Positions 1 to 5,824 are shown, counted from the stretch's first letter. The stretch is 5,824 nt of DNA from CAYINU01 sp964364855 (GCA_964364855.1 CAYINU010000090.1:1-5824); one strand, 5' to 3'. Notes: generated by a model from the letters alone, not told the origin. Translations and numbers: made by a program.

Positions 1-774
1 CAAGGTAATGAGATCCAACGTGGAGATAGTCTGGGACTCGCCCAGATTCACGATATCGTATGAGAAATCGGCGTCCAAAATATGCAAAATGCCATCGATA
101 ATATCTGAGATATACGTATAATCCCGCAGGCATTTGCCGTGATTGTAAACGGGGATCGGCTTTCCATCACGAATCAGTTGTGCGAACTTGTGAATAGCCA
201 TTTCGGGCCGCTGCCGGGGACCGTAAACGGTAAAAAATCGCAGGCAGGCAACCGGCAGGTTGTACAGATGATGGTAGTTGTAGCAGAGCAACTCTCCCGC
301 CTTTGTGGTAGCGGCATAGGGGGAAACGGGGAAATCAACACTGTCGGTTTCGCTAAAGGGAACCTTGGTGTTGTTGCCATACACCGATGAAGACGACGCG
401 AAGAGTATTTTTTTGACGCCATGGGTTTTGGCCAACTCCAAAATCCCCAATGTTCCCATCACGTTTACTTCGGTGTAGAGTTTCGGTTTTTTAATAGAAG
501 GTCGGGCCCCGGCATACGCCGCCAAATGAATGATGGCGTCAAAGGAATGACGCGCAAACAAGGAAGACATCCCCTCCGTATCCAGAATGTCCATCTCGTA
601 CAACCGGAAGCGATCATCGCTCAAACAAAGGGCCACATTTTGACGTTTAATTTTGGGATCGTAAAAGTCGTTAAAATTATCGACGCACACGACTTCCGCG
701 TGGGGCCTGGCCAGTAGCGCCTCGCAAAGATGTGAACCCATAAAACCAGCACCGCCGGTGACTAGAATTCTCAT
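1..774 (-). CDS. NAD-dependent epimerase, UDP-glucuronate 4-epimerase type (3' partial)
   Basis: Extended short-chain dehydrogenase/reductase acting on a nucleotide sugar, most likely interconverting UDP-glucuronate and UDP-galacturonate in the cytoplasm to feed polysaccharide assembly. The minus strand is open for 258 codons from the ATG at 774-772 to the window edge; the family is usually about 310-340 residues, so the C-terminal quarter is missing. The Rossmann motif TGGAGFMGSH is at residues 6-15 and the acidic NAD-ribose ligand is D32. The sequence FNDFYDPKIKRQN (34-46) and the block RFFTVYGPRQRP (179-190) point to the UDP-glucuronate epimerase branch rather than GalE or RmlB. The SSSSVYG segment (127-133) supplies the catalytic serine region, and the catalytic tyrosine is Y153. 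The YxxxK lysine position (157) reads threonine, with lysine only at 158, so activity is uncertain. The start is firm because the protein begins directly at the first beta strand, although no clear Shine-Dalgarno precedes it. It is transcribed divergently from the export operon. Substrate is inferred from family resemblance. Confidence 0.93.
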   Translation of the reverse strand, partial: MRILVTGGAGFMGSHLCEALLARPHAEVVCVDNFNDFYDPKIKRQNVALCLSDDRFRLYEMDILDTEGMSSLFARHSFDAIIHLAAYAGARPSIKKPKLYTEVNVMGTLGILELAKTHGVKKILFASSSSVYGNNTKVPFSETDSVDFPVSPYAATTKAGELLCYNYHHLYNLPVACLRFFTVYGPRQRPEMAIHKFAQLIRDGKPIPVYNHGKCLRDYTYISDIIDGILHILDADFSYDIVNLGESQTISTLDLITL

Positions 775-900
775 GAGTAAGGTGCGATTTTCATGAAGTT
801 GGGTCGGACTGCTGCGACTAAAATAAGCGCAATCATCATTGTAAAATAGTATCACGGCTACGCGGTATCCAAGAAGGGTACTTGCCAAGGGTAACCGAGC

Positions 901-930
901 TTGACTGTTCGCTTTACCTCCCTCTACTAT
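901..930 (+). promoter_or_regulatory. Sigma70-like promoter for the export operon
   Basis: TTGACT at 901-906 matches five of six bases of the -35 consensus. TACTAT at 925-930 matches four of six of the -10 consensus. The spacer is 18 bases. Transcription would begin near 936-938, leaving a leader of roughly 43 bases before the ATG at 980. It is the best promoter-like pair between the two divergent genes. The call is from pattern only, and the host's promoter preferences are unknown. Confidence 0.5.
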
Positions 931-967
931 GACCTGCGTAATTGGACAGAAATTGAATGAGATTGGC

Positions 968-972
968 GAGGA
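968..972 (+). promoter_or_regulatory. Ribosome binding site that sets the OPX start at 980
   Basis: GAGGA sits seven bases before the ATG at 980, an ideal Shine-Dalgarno spacing. The earlier in-frame ATG at 929 is preceded by a pyrimidine-rich run (CCTCCCTC) with no purine-rich site, and it overlaps the predicted -10 box. The start at 980 is therefore preferred. Confidence 0.75.
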
Positions 973-979
973 AATTTGG

Positions 980-3352
980 ATGAGACACCCCAGAGTGTTT
1001 CTAGGTGGTCTTTTTGTTTTTGGTGTTGTGGGCGCGATCCTTTTTGGGTCAGCAATTGTGCTGGGGGCCGAAAGGCTGAATCCTCTCACGGTTAATCAGA
1101 TGGACTTATTAATGTCACGAGGCAACTCGGAAGCTGCCTTTAAGTCTGCTCGCGATGAAAGGTCCGCAAGCGAAACGGCTCAGGTAGCGGAAACACCGAC
1201 GCCCGACGGGCGCATTGAGCTGTCGCCGATCGAGTCCATGTTTAAAGATCTGGATGATGGGGGGTATAAAATCTTTCCGGCGCCAGCAACGGAAGATGCC
1301 AAAAAAGTCGACGAGGCGCCGATTCTCCAATACGGATACGACATTTTTAGCAAAGGGGCTGTTGCTAGCCAGTTCTCTGATTCTACCACCGCCGTCAGCG
1401 ATGACTATGTCCTGGGTCCGGGTGATGTCGTTGATGTGAAGGTGTATGGGAAGGTCCAACAGCAATTCGATTTGACGATTGATGGAAACGGGAAGGCGTT
1501 TATTCCCCAAATAGGAGCGATATATCTTGCGGGTGTCCGGTATGGGAGCCTAGCGGGAATCATTAAAAGCAAGTTGTCGACGCAATACACGAATTTTGAT
1601 GTGAGCGTGAGCATGGGGCAGGTCAGAAGTATTACCGTCTATGCACTTGGAGATCTCGTTCGTCCTGGCACCTATACGGTATCGTCTTTGGCCACCGCGT
1701 TTCAGTTGCTTTATCTGGCTGGGGGGCCGACCAAAATCGGGACCTTCCGAAACATTCAGGTTATCCGTGATAAGCGGGTTGTGGGCACTATCGACTTGTA
1801 CCACTATTTCCTGACTGGAAATCGATCTCAGGATATTCGTTTAAAGAATGGCGACACGCTCTTTGTTCCGATCATCGGAAAGGTCGCACGGATTATGGGC
1901 ATGGTCAAACGGCCGGCAATCTATGAGTTGGCTGACAACGACACCGTGTCCGACCTTTTGGGTGTGGCAGGCGGGGTTACCGCGACGGGTTATTACAAAC
2001 GCGTTCAAATCGAGCGGATTGTCCAGGGGGAAAAACGAACGGCTAAGGACCTGACCTTTAAAGCCGCAGACGAGATGCGAAGTCAGTTGCGTGCCGAGTC
2101 TGTCATCAACGGCGATTCGGTTCGGATATTGCCGATTTCGCAGGAGATCCGCAACTACGTCACGATCGATGGAAACGTGCGGCGACCCGGAAATTACGGC
2201 TATCGTCCAGGAATGACAATCGGGGATTTGGTAAAATCTGCCGATGGGTTTTTGGAAGAAAGTAATCTGAGTCGGGTGATGATTTTTCGCTTTATTTCAA
2301 AAGATAATTGGGAAATTATCAGTGTCGATCTTACGCAGCCAAAAAGCGCTGATGTTGTATTGCATGAATGGGATCAAGTCAGGGTGAGTTCCGCCTATAC
2401 ACCGGGTACCATTTCTGTGCAGGGGGCGGTAAAAAAAGCAGGCGACCAAAAATATCTCAAAAATATGCGATTGGTTGATGCCCTGAGCTTGGCTGAGGTA
2501 GTCCCGACTGCGGACTTGAGTCAGATCCAATTGGTGCGGCGAAATGACTCTGGGCCACTTCAGATAGTGGACATTGTGGGAGCTCCCACTCTGGAAGAGA
2601 TTGGCCCGTCCTCCAATGTCTTTCTAATGGAAGGGGACTTAATCATGGTTCGGCATGACCCAAGGCTGACCCAAAAAATTCTTGTTTCAATCGGTGGGCA
2701 AGTGGCGTTTCCCGGCCAATATTATATGAGATCGGGCGACAGGATTAGTACCTTGGTGGAGCAAGCCGGTGGTTTCTTGGCAACTGCCTATTTGCCCGGC
2801 GTGATATTTTCTCGCCCGTTGATTGAGGAGTCCCAGCAGGGGACTAAAGAAATGTTACTAGAATCCGAACGTCGGCGCTGGTTGTATGGCAATGGTACAA
2901 GTGTGCCAGAAATCGGGACAGAGCTGCAAAGCTCGTTGACCGACAGCAGGGTTTTACTGCATATCCAGCCTTTGGACACCTTTAAAGGCACTGTAGATGA
3001 TTTGGTTCTGGAGGATGGAGATTCGATGGTGGTTCCCAGAATATCCTCGGTTGTCCAGATTGTAGGTGGTGTGACCCGCCCGTCCGTTCTAGCCTATATT
3101 CCCGGAAAAACAGCTAAAGCGTATATCGGGTTGGTGGGAGGTTACAGCGAGTTTGCAGTTCGCAAAGATATGTACATAGTAAAGGCAAACGGCTTGGTGT
3201 CTCGAGATATGGCCCATATTGATCCGGGAGACTTGATCTATGTGCCGGAAGCGCCGCGTGTAGACGCCTTACAGAACATGTTGTCGGTTTCTCAAATGAT
3301 TTTCAGTCTGGCCGGGACTGCATTGGCGTTTAAGCAACTGTTTGGGTTTTAG
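980..3352 (+). CDS. Outer-membrane polysaccharide export protein (OPX/Wza-like) with about six SLBB modules
   Basis: Periplasmic and outer-membrane conduit for exporting a surface polysaccharide. From the start at 980 it has 790 residues, about twice E. coli Wza (roughly 380). A basic N-terminus and hydrophobic stretch (about 6-27) form a signal peptide or anchor. A low-complexity linker follows to about 140. The Poly_export (PES) domain spans about 141-213 and opens with DDYVLGPGDVVDVKVYG. Six SLBB-like repeats follow, each starting with a G-x-V-x-x-P-G-x-Y type turn at about 224, 307, 398, 482, 573 and 697. The last 25 residues (about 765-790) are hydrophobic and could be the membrane-spanning helix, as in Wza. 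No lipobox is present, and the protein from 980 contains no cysteine. It is the first gene of the operon, eight bases before the methyltransferase gene. The 929 start would add 17 residues and is disfavoured. OPX identity is secure; the exact repeat count and the polymer carried are inferred. Confidence 0.93.
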   Translation: MRHPRVFLGGLFVFGVVGAILFGSAIVLGAERLNPLTVNQMDLLMSRGNSEAAFKSARDERSASETAQVAETPTPDGRIELSPIESMFKDLDDGGYKIFPAPATEDAKKVDEAPILQYGYDIFSKGAVASQFSDSTTAVSDDYVLGPGDVVDVKVYGKVQQQFDLTIDGNGKAFIPQIGAIYLAGVRYGSLAGIIKSKLSTQYTNFDVSVSMGQVRSITVYALGDLVRPGTYTVSSLATAFQLLYLAGGPTKIGTFRNIQVIRDKRVVGTIDLYHYFLTGNRSQDIRLKNGDTLFVPIIGKVARIMGMVKRPAIYELADNDTVSDLLGVAGGVTATGYYKRVQIERIVQGEKRTAKDLTFKAADEMRSQLRAESVINGDSVRILPISQEIRNYVTIDGNVRRPGNYGYRPGMTIGDLVKSADGFLEESNLSRVMIFRFISKDNWEIISVDLTQPKSADVVLHEWDQVRVSSAYTPGTISVQGAVKKAGDQKYLKNMRLVDALSLAEVVPTADLSQIQLVRRNDSGPLQIVDIVGAPTLEEIGPSSNVFLMEGDLIMVRHDPRLTQKILVSIGGQVAFPGQYYMRSGDRISTLVEQAGGFLATAYLPGVIFSRPLIEESQQGTKEMLLESERRRWLYGNGTSVPEIGTELQSSLTDSRVLLHIQPLDTFKGTVDDLVLEDGDSMVVPRISSVVQIVGGVTRPSVLAYIPGKTAKAYIGLVGGYSEFAVRKDMYIVKANGLVSRDMAHIDPGDLIYVPEAPRVDALQNMLSVSQMIFSLAGTALAFKQLFGF

Positions 3353-3360
3353 CGCGACTT

Positions 3361-4170
3361 ATGACAGACGAACCACAAGTGATACCTGAATTTACAATCA
3401 TTACAGAGCTCCCGGGATGTGGGGCCTCTCGAGAACAACTTGAGCGTTTATACCAACGATATCGCTTTGCGTCTGAGTTTTGCGTCGACAAGCGTGTGCT
3501 CGAGGTCGCGTGCGGTGGTGGTGTAGGGCTTGGGTTGTTGGCTAAAACCGCGCAAAGCGTTCTAGGCGGGGATATTGACCCTTCGAATGTCAGGATCGCC
3601 CAGAAAACATGGCATGGCAACCCCAAGATCTCAGTCTTGGAGTTTGACACTTTGAAAATGCCCTTTAACGATAGCGCATTTGACGTTGTGTTGATTTTCG
3701 AGGCGATTTATTATCTGCAAGATGTCGATGCCTTTTTAAACGAATGTCGGCGCGTATTGGATAAAGGTGGCGTCCTTATCATCGAGTCAGCCAATAAGGA
3801 TTGGAAGGATTTTAACCCCAGCCCGTTTTCCCATCGCTATTTTTCGGTATCGGAGTTATACGAAAAGTTAACAGCCCATGGATTTAGTGTCATGATGTAC
3901 AAAAGTTACGACGATATCCCCGAATCCGCGAAGACGCGATTGCTCAGTTGGATAAAGCGGTTTGCAGTTAGATGTGGACTTATTCCGAAATCAATGAAGT
4001 TCAAACAGCTTTTTAAGCGCATTTTTTTTGGGCAATTGGTCCGTATCCCGGAAGATATTTCGATTTTTTCCGGGCCTTACATTCAGCCTGAGCCAATGGA
4101 TCACGGGATCCGGAATCTGCAATTCAAAGTGATATACGCAGTCGGAAAAACCGGAGGGAGTACATCATGA
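3361..4170 (+). CDS. Class I SAM-dependent methyltransferase (Methyltransf_11 type)
   Basis: Cytoplasmic methyltransferase of 269 residues, probably methylating a sugar, lipid-linked intermediate or chain end of the polysaccharide made by this cluster. Motif I is VLEVACGGGVG (46-56), the SAM-binding glycine-rich loop. The acidic residue after strand beta2 lies in GGDIDPSN (69-76). The stretch FDVVLIFEAIYYLQD (107-121) matches motif II and the following helix, and RVLDKGGVLIIES (131-143) is the usual motif III region. The C-terminal 90 or so residues are rich in Lys, Arg and Phe and do not match a domain I recognise; they may determine the acceptor. The ATG at 3361 is the first possible start, since an in-frame stop lies at 3331-3333, but no Shine-Dalgarno precedes it. 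Translation may depend on ribosomes finishing the OPX gene eight bases upstream. Its stop overlaps the next start as ATGA. An eight-T run occurs at 4022-4029. The acceptor is unknown. Confidence 0.9.
   Translation: MTDEPQVIPEFTIITELPGCGASREQLERLYQRYRFASEFCVDKRVLEVACGGGVGLGLLAKTAQSVLGGDIDPSNVRIAQKTWHGNPKISVLEFDTLKMPFNDSAFDVVLIFEAIYYLQDVDAFLNECRRVLDKGGVLIIESANKDWKDFNPSPFSHRYFSVSELYEKLTAHGFSVMMYKSYDDIPESAKTRLLSWIKRFAVRCGLIPKSMKFKQLFKRIFFGQLVRIPEDISIFSGPYIQPEPMDHGIRNLQFKVIYAVGKTGGSTS
4153..4160 (+). promoter_or_regulatory. Strong ribosome binding site for the sugar transferase
   Basis: GGAGGGAG lies inside the end of the methyltransferase gene, six bases before the ATG at 4167 and nine before a second in-frame ATG at 4170. 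Either ATG could be used; the difference is one methionine. It is the best Shine-Dalgarno in the operon, so this gene may be translated efficiently and independently of coupling. Confidence 0.7.
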
Positions 4171-4784
4171 TGTATACGGTGGCAAAGCGGATATTCGACC
4201 TCGCGTTTTCGGCAGTGATTCTGGTAATGTTTCTGCCCATCGTCTTACTATTGGCAATATGGATAAAATCCAGCTCAGCGGGACCCGTGTTTTACCGTGG
4301 CAGACGTGTGGGATTGGGGGGGGTACCCTTCTATATTTTTAAATTTCGCACCATGGTGATCAATGCCGATCAAATCGGCGGGCCGTCCACGGCCGAGGAC
4401 GATCCCCGCATTACGCCAGTCGGAAAATTTATCCGGCGCTATAAATTGGATGAAATCCCACAATTTCTGAATGTGTTGATGGGCGATATGAGCATTGTGG
4501 GCCCGCGGCCGGAGGTCCAGCAGTATGTGGATATGTATACGGAAGACGAAAAAAAGATCCTGACTGTGAAGCCCGGGATTACGGACTACGCCTCGATTAA
4601 ATACCACAATGAGGGGGAAATTCTTGCGGGAAGCAGTGACCCCGAGCAGGCCTATTTGGAAAAAATCAGGCCGGGGAAGCTGAAGCTTCAATTGCAATAT
4701 GTTCAGAACCGCAGTTTTATAGAAGATGTCAGGATTGTTTTTGAGACGGTCGCGACGCTACTAAAAACCAGGGCGGGACGATAA
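4167..4784 (+). CDS. Small undecaprenyl-phosphate sugar phosphotransferase (PglC/WcaJ-type, Bac_transf family)
   Basis: Monotopic phosphoglycosyl transferase that moves a sugar 1-phosphate from a UDP-sugar to undecaprenyl phosphate at the cytoplasmic face of the inner membrane, starting repeat-unit synthesis. At 205 residues it is the compact PglC-like form, without the extra N-terminal membrane helices of full-length WcaJ or WbaP. The family signature AKRIFDLAFS (6-15) leads into one hydrophobic helix (about 14-33) broken at P24, as expected for the re-entrant helix. Then come GPVFYRGRRVG (39-49), FKFRTM (58-63), the catalytic Asp-Glu pair D95-E96 within KLDEIPQFLNVL, and MSIVGPRPE (108-116). 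The PGITDYASIKYHNE segment (136-149) is typical of this subfamily. The start overlaps the methyltransferase stop by four bases, and its stop shares one base with the next ATG. An eight-G run at 4316-4323 lies in the coding sequence. The family is certain; the sugar substrate cannot be read from sequence. Confidence 0.95.
   Translation: MMYTVAKRIFDLAFSAVILVMFLPIVLLLAIWIKSSSAGPVFYRGRRVGLGGVPFYIFKFRTMVINADQIGGPSTAEDDPRITPVGKFIRRYKLDEIPQFLNVLMGDMSIVGPRPEVQQYVDMYTEDEKKILTVKPGITDYASIKYHNEGEILAGSSDPEQAYLEKIRPGKLKLQLQYVQNRSFIEDVRIVFETVATLLKTRAGR
4316..4323 (+). repeat. Poly-G tract (G8) inside the sugar transferase gene
   Basis: Eight consecutive G residues encode part of the Gly-Leu-Gly-Gly turn at about residues 49-52. 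Gain or loss of one base would shift the frame before the catalytic D95-E96 and abolish the enzyme. Runs of this kind are known slippage sites in phase-variable surface-polysaccharide genes of other bacteria, but eight is at the short end and no variation can be seen from one sequence. Confidence 0.6.
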
Positions 4785-5446
4785 TGCCTCAGCAAAACGC
4801 GCCAGAAGTCAGCATCCCGGATCTCATCCGACTGATTATCAGATATAAATGGGCCATTTTGTTGGGCGTGATAATCGGTGTCTTTGCGGGGTATGCCTAC
4901 TTTGCTATGGCGCCCAAGGCATATACGGCCAGGGCCAATTTTTTTATTCCTCCGGAAACCTCGGAAGGGCCTTCTATGGGATTTCCGTATTCGTCTGTTC
5001 TAGGGATTTCATCGTCATCACTGGAAAATAAGATCGTGACCTTTGGTAAGAGCAAGCGGCTGAAGCACATGGTTTTGGCTAATTTTGTGGAGAAAGTTCG
5101 GCCGACTAATGAGGAAATGAGCACGCTATCTTGGGAAACGGGATTGAGCATTGTTCGGCAAGGGGAAGGCTTTTTTTCCGTTTCGTTTACCTCCCCGAAT
5201 CCCCAATGGTCGTATACGATGGTGGGACTTTTTATGCATAACCTTGTATTGCTATTGGATGATCTTGAAATGACTTCCAAGCAAAACGCGCTCAAGACTC
5301 TGGATGTGGCAGTTCTTCCGACCGTGCCGGACAACAATTCATTTGTAAATTTTGTGGTCCTTGGCGGGGTTGCGGGTTTTGCTGCGATATTATTTCTGGT
5401 GTTTTGTTATGAATATCTGAAGGCCATTTTCAAAGGGGACGGGTGA
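4784..5446 (+). CDS. Short Wzz-like polysaccharide co-polymerase (PCP) without kinase domain
   Basis: Inner-membrane chain-length regulator or co-polymerase of 220 residues, expected to oligomerise and project into the periplasm towards the OPX exporter. The N-terminus carries the Wzz signature: ISIPDLIRLIIRYKW-like lead-in (about 9-23), first membrane helix about 24-42, then YTARANFFIPPE (47-58). The periplasmic part runs to about 185 and includes FFSVSFTSPNPQW (120-132), resembling the conserved PCP segment near the membrane. A second helix spans about 188-209, followed by a short basic tail. There is no Walker motif or tyrosine-rich C-terminus, so it is not a Wzc-type kinase. The periplasmic domain is about 145 residues, well below classical Wzz (total about 325), and lacks an obvious long coiled coil. 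The proline-rich approach to the second helix is reduced to LPTVPDNN. The start shares one base with the previous stop (TAATG); GGGA at 4775-4778 is a weak ribosome site. Family fairly secure; exact role inferred. Confidence 0.85.
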   Translation: MPQQNAPEVSIPDLIRLIIRYKWAILLGVIIGVFAGYAYFAMAPKAYTARANFFIPPETSEGPSMGFPYSSVLGISSSSLENKIVTFGKSKRLKHMVLANFVEKVRPTNEEMSTLSWETGLSIVRQGEGFFSVSFTSPNPQWSYTMVGLFMHNLVLLLDDLEMTSKQNALKTLDVAVLPTVPDNNSFVNFVVLGGVAGFAAILFLVFCYEYLKAIFKGDG

Positions 5447-5824
5447 TGGAGGTTGGGAGAGATCACGGCGTCTCCTTTGACCCTTTTAGAAATTATCTTC
5501 TTCGTTACCCGCTCAAAGGGGTAGTGAAGGTGTTGTTCTTGTATACTCGAAAGATTTTCTATCACGTGTTTCCTGCGCTTTTTAGCCGATGGCAAAAAGC
5601 GTATTGGAAACGAACTTTGTCCTATGCCAGAAAAATTTCGGCTCGCAATGGGTCTCGATATCTATTTCCGAGGGATTATTATGAGTTGCAGTTTCAGCAG
5701 GAAACGGTTCCGGCGTTAGTGCTTGCAGAAGGAGAGACGGTTTCTCAGACTATCGTGCCTGAGAAGGATTCGGCATTGTTGATGGGAATTTTCCCGGTTG
5801 TCCATGAACTAAACCCTGGTGGCA
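5446..5824 (+). CDS. Unrecognised operon protein, 3' partial; possible start of a large glycosyltransferase
   Basis: The frame is open from the ATG at 5446 to the window edge (126 complete codons), and this ATG overlaps the Wzz stop as TGATG. AGGGGA at 5434-5439 gives a good ribosome site six bases upstream, so the gene is real and co-transcribed. I cannot assign a family with confidence. Residues 1-80 are strongly basic and aromatic, with mixed hydrophobic segments (about 24-46) too charged for an obvious membrane helix, and there is no signal peptide. From about residue 89 comes LVLAEGETVSQTIVPEKD (91-108). This resembles the opening of a beta-sandwich module found in some large bacterial surface-polysaccharide proteins and glycosyltransferases, where a Q-T-F/I-x-P pattern recurs. 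With the context of a polysaccharide operon, a multi-domain glycosyltransferase is the leading guess, but the diagnostic part lies beyond the window. Confidence 0.75.
   Translation, partial: MEVGRDHGVSFDPFRNYLLRYPLKGVVKVLFLYTRKIFYHVFPALFSRWQKAYWKRTLSYARKISARNGSRYLFPRDYYELQFQQETVPALVLAEGETVSQTIVPEKDSALLMGIFPVVHELNPGG

Larger units (their letters stand above)
775..979. other. Divergent intergenic control region
   Basis: This non-coding stretch separates the epimerase, read leftward from 774, from the export operon, read rightward from 980. It holds the plus-strand promoter at 901-930 and the ribosome binding site at 968-972. A minus-strand promoter for the epimerase must also lie here or further right. 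The only candidate I see is an AT-rich patch around 841-853, which read on the minus strand contains TACTAT, but its -35 partner is poor. No ops/JUMPstart element, riboswitch or intrinsic terminator is evident. Confidence 0.6.

Noticed and set aside
139..717. Plus-strand open frames across the left end
   Set aside because: They are antisense shadows of the epimerase, whose minus-strand frame is fully open and carries all family motifs.
771..794. Seven-codon minus-strand leader ORF whose TGA overlaps the epimerase ATG
   Set aside because: It has no ribosome site and no attenuator-like structure or codon pattern, and an ORF this short is expected by chance.
874..893. Direct repeat AAGGGTA (874-880 and 887-893) just upstream of the -35 box
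   Set aside because: A 7-base repeat in about 150 bases is close to chance expectation, and it has no palindromic structure typical of an operator.
929..979. Alternative upstream start for the OPX gene at the ATG at 929
   Set aside because: No Shine-Dalgarno, it overlaps the predicted -10 box, and the extra 17 residues delay the signal sequence; the ATG at 980 has a well-spaced GAGGA.
775..979. Search for an ops/JUMPstart (GGCGGTAG-type) antitermination element
   Set aside because: No match was found in the leader; a GGCGGTA at about 2425-2431 lies inside the OPX coding sequence and is not in a leader context.
1115..1804. Minus-strand open frames inside the OPX gene
   Set aside because: They are opposite-strand shadows with no recognisable domain, lying within a frame rich in SLBB and PES motifs.
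4275..4697. 140-codon minus-strand frame within the sugar transferase gene
   Set aside because: The protein has no family features, and the plus-strand frame has every phosphoglycosyl transferase motif.
4897..5337. 146-codon minus-strand frame within the Wzz-like gene
   Set aside because: It is a shadow of the PCP coding frame, with no ribosome site or domain pattern.
1..5824. Mobile elements, CRISPR arrays, RNA genes and intrinsic terminators
   Set aside because: No terminal inverted repeats, transposase motifs, spaced repeats, tRNA-like cloverleaf or GC-hairpin plus T-run was seen on reading; the T-rich runs present are inside coding frames without a preceding stem.

Overview
The window is part of a cell-surface polysaccharide (capsule, exopolysaccharide or O-antigen-like) gene cluster from a Gram-negative bacterium. 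The Gram-negative call rests on a long outer-membrane polysaccharide export (OPX/Wza-type) gene with many SLBB modules, next to an inner-membrane chain-length (Wzz/PCP-1) gene. Base composition looks close to balanced. Nothing here fixes the lineage more precisely, and there are no rRNA, tRNA, mobile-element or CRISPR signatures.

Layout: bases 1-774 hold, on the minus strand, the first 258 codons of a nucleotide-sugar epimerase of the UDP-glucuronate 4-epimerase type; its 3' end lies outside the window. A 205-base divergent control region (775-979) separates it from a plus-strand operon. That region carries a sigma70-like promoter (TTGACT at 901-906, TACTAT at 925-930) and a good ribosome binding site for a start at 980. 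The operon runs without a gap to the right edge: a 790-residue OPX protein (980-3352), a SAM-dependent methyltransferase (3361-4170), a small PglC/WcaJ-like phosphoglycosyl transferase (4167-4784), a short kinase-less Wzz-like protein (4784-5446), and an unrecognised gene that leaves the window (5446 onward). The last three junctions are ATGA, TAATG and TGATG overlaps, so translational coupling is likely.

How the genes probably work together (inference): the epimerase supplies a nucleotide sugar such as UDP-galacturonate. The phosphoglycosyl transferase loads the first sugar phosphate onto undecaprenyl phosphate. The methyltransferase modifies a sugar or intermediate. The Wzz-like protein controls chain length or docks with the exporter, and the OPX protein carries the polymer across the periplasm and outer membrane. 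No flippase, polymerase, Wzc-type kinase or ABC exporter is in view.

The most unusual points are a threonine where the epimerase family has its catalytic YxxxK lysine, an OPX protein with about six SLBB repeats and no lipobox cysteine paired with an unusually short PCP protein, and an eight-G run inside the phosphoglycosyl transferase gene. I do not see a clearly new system; this is a recognisable cluster with some unusual parts.
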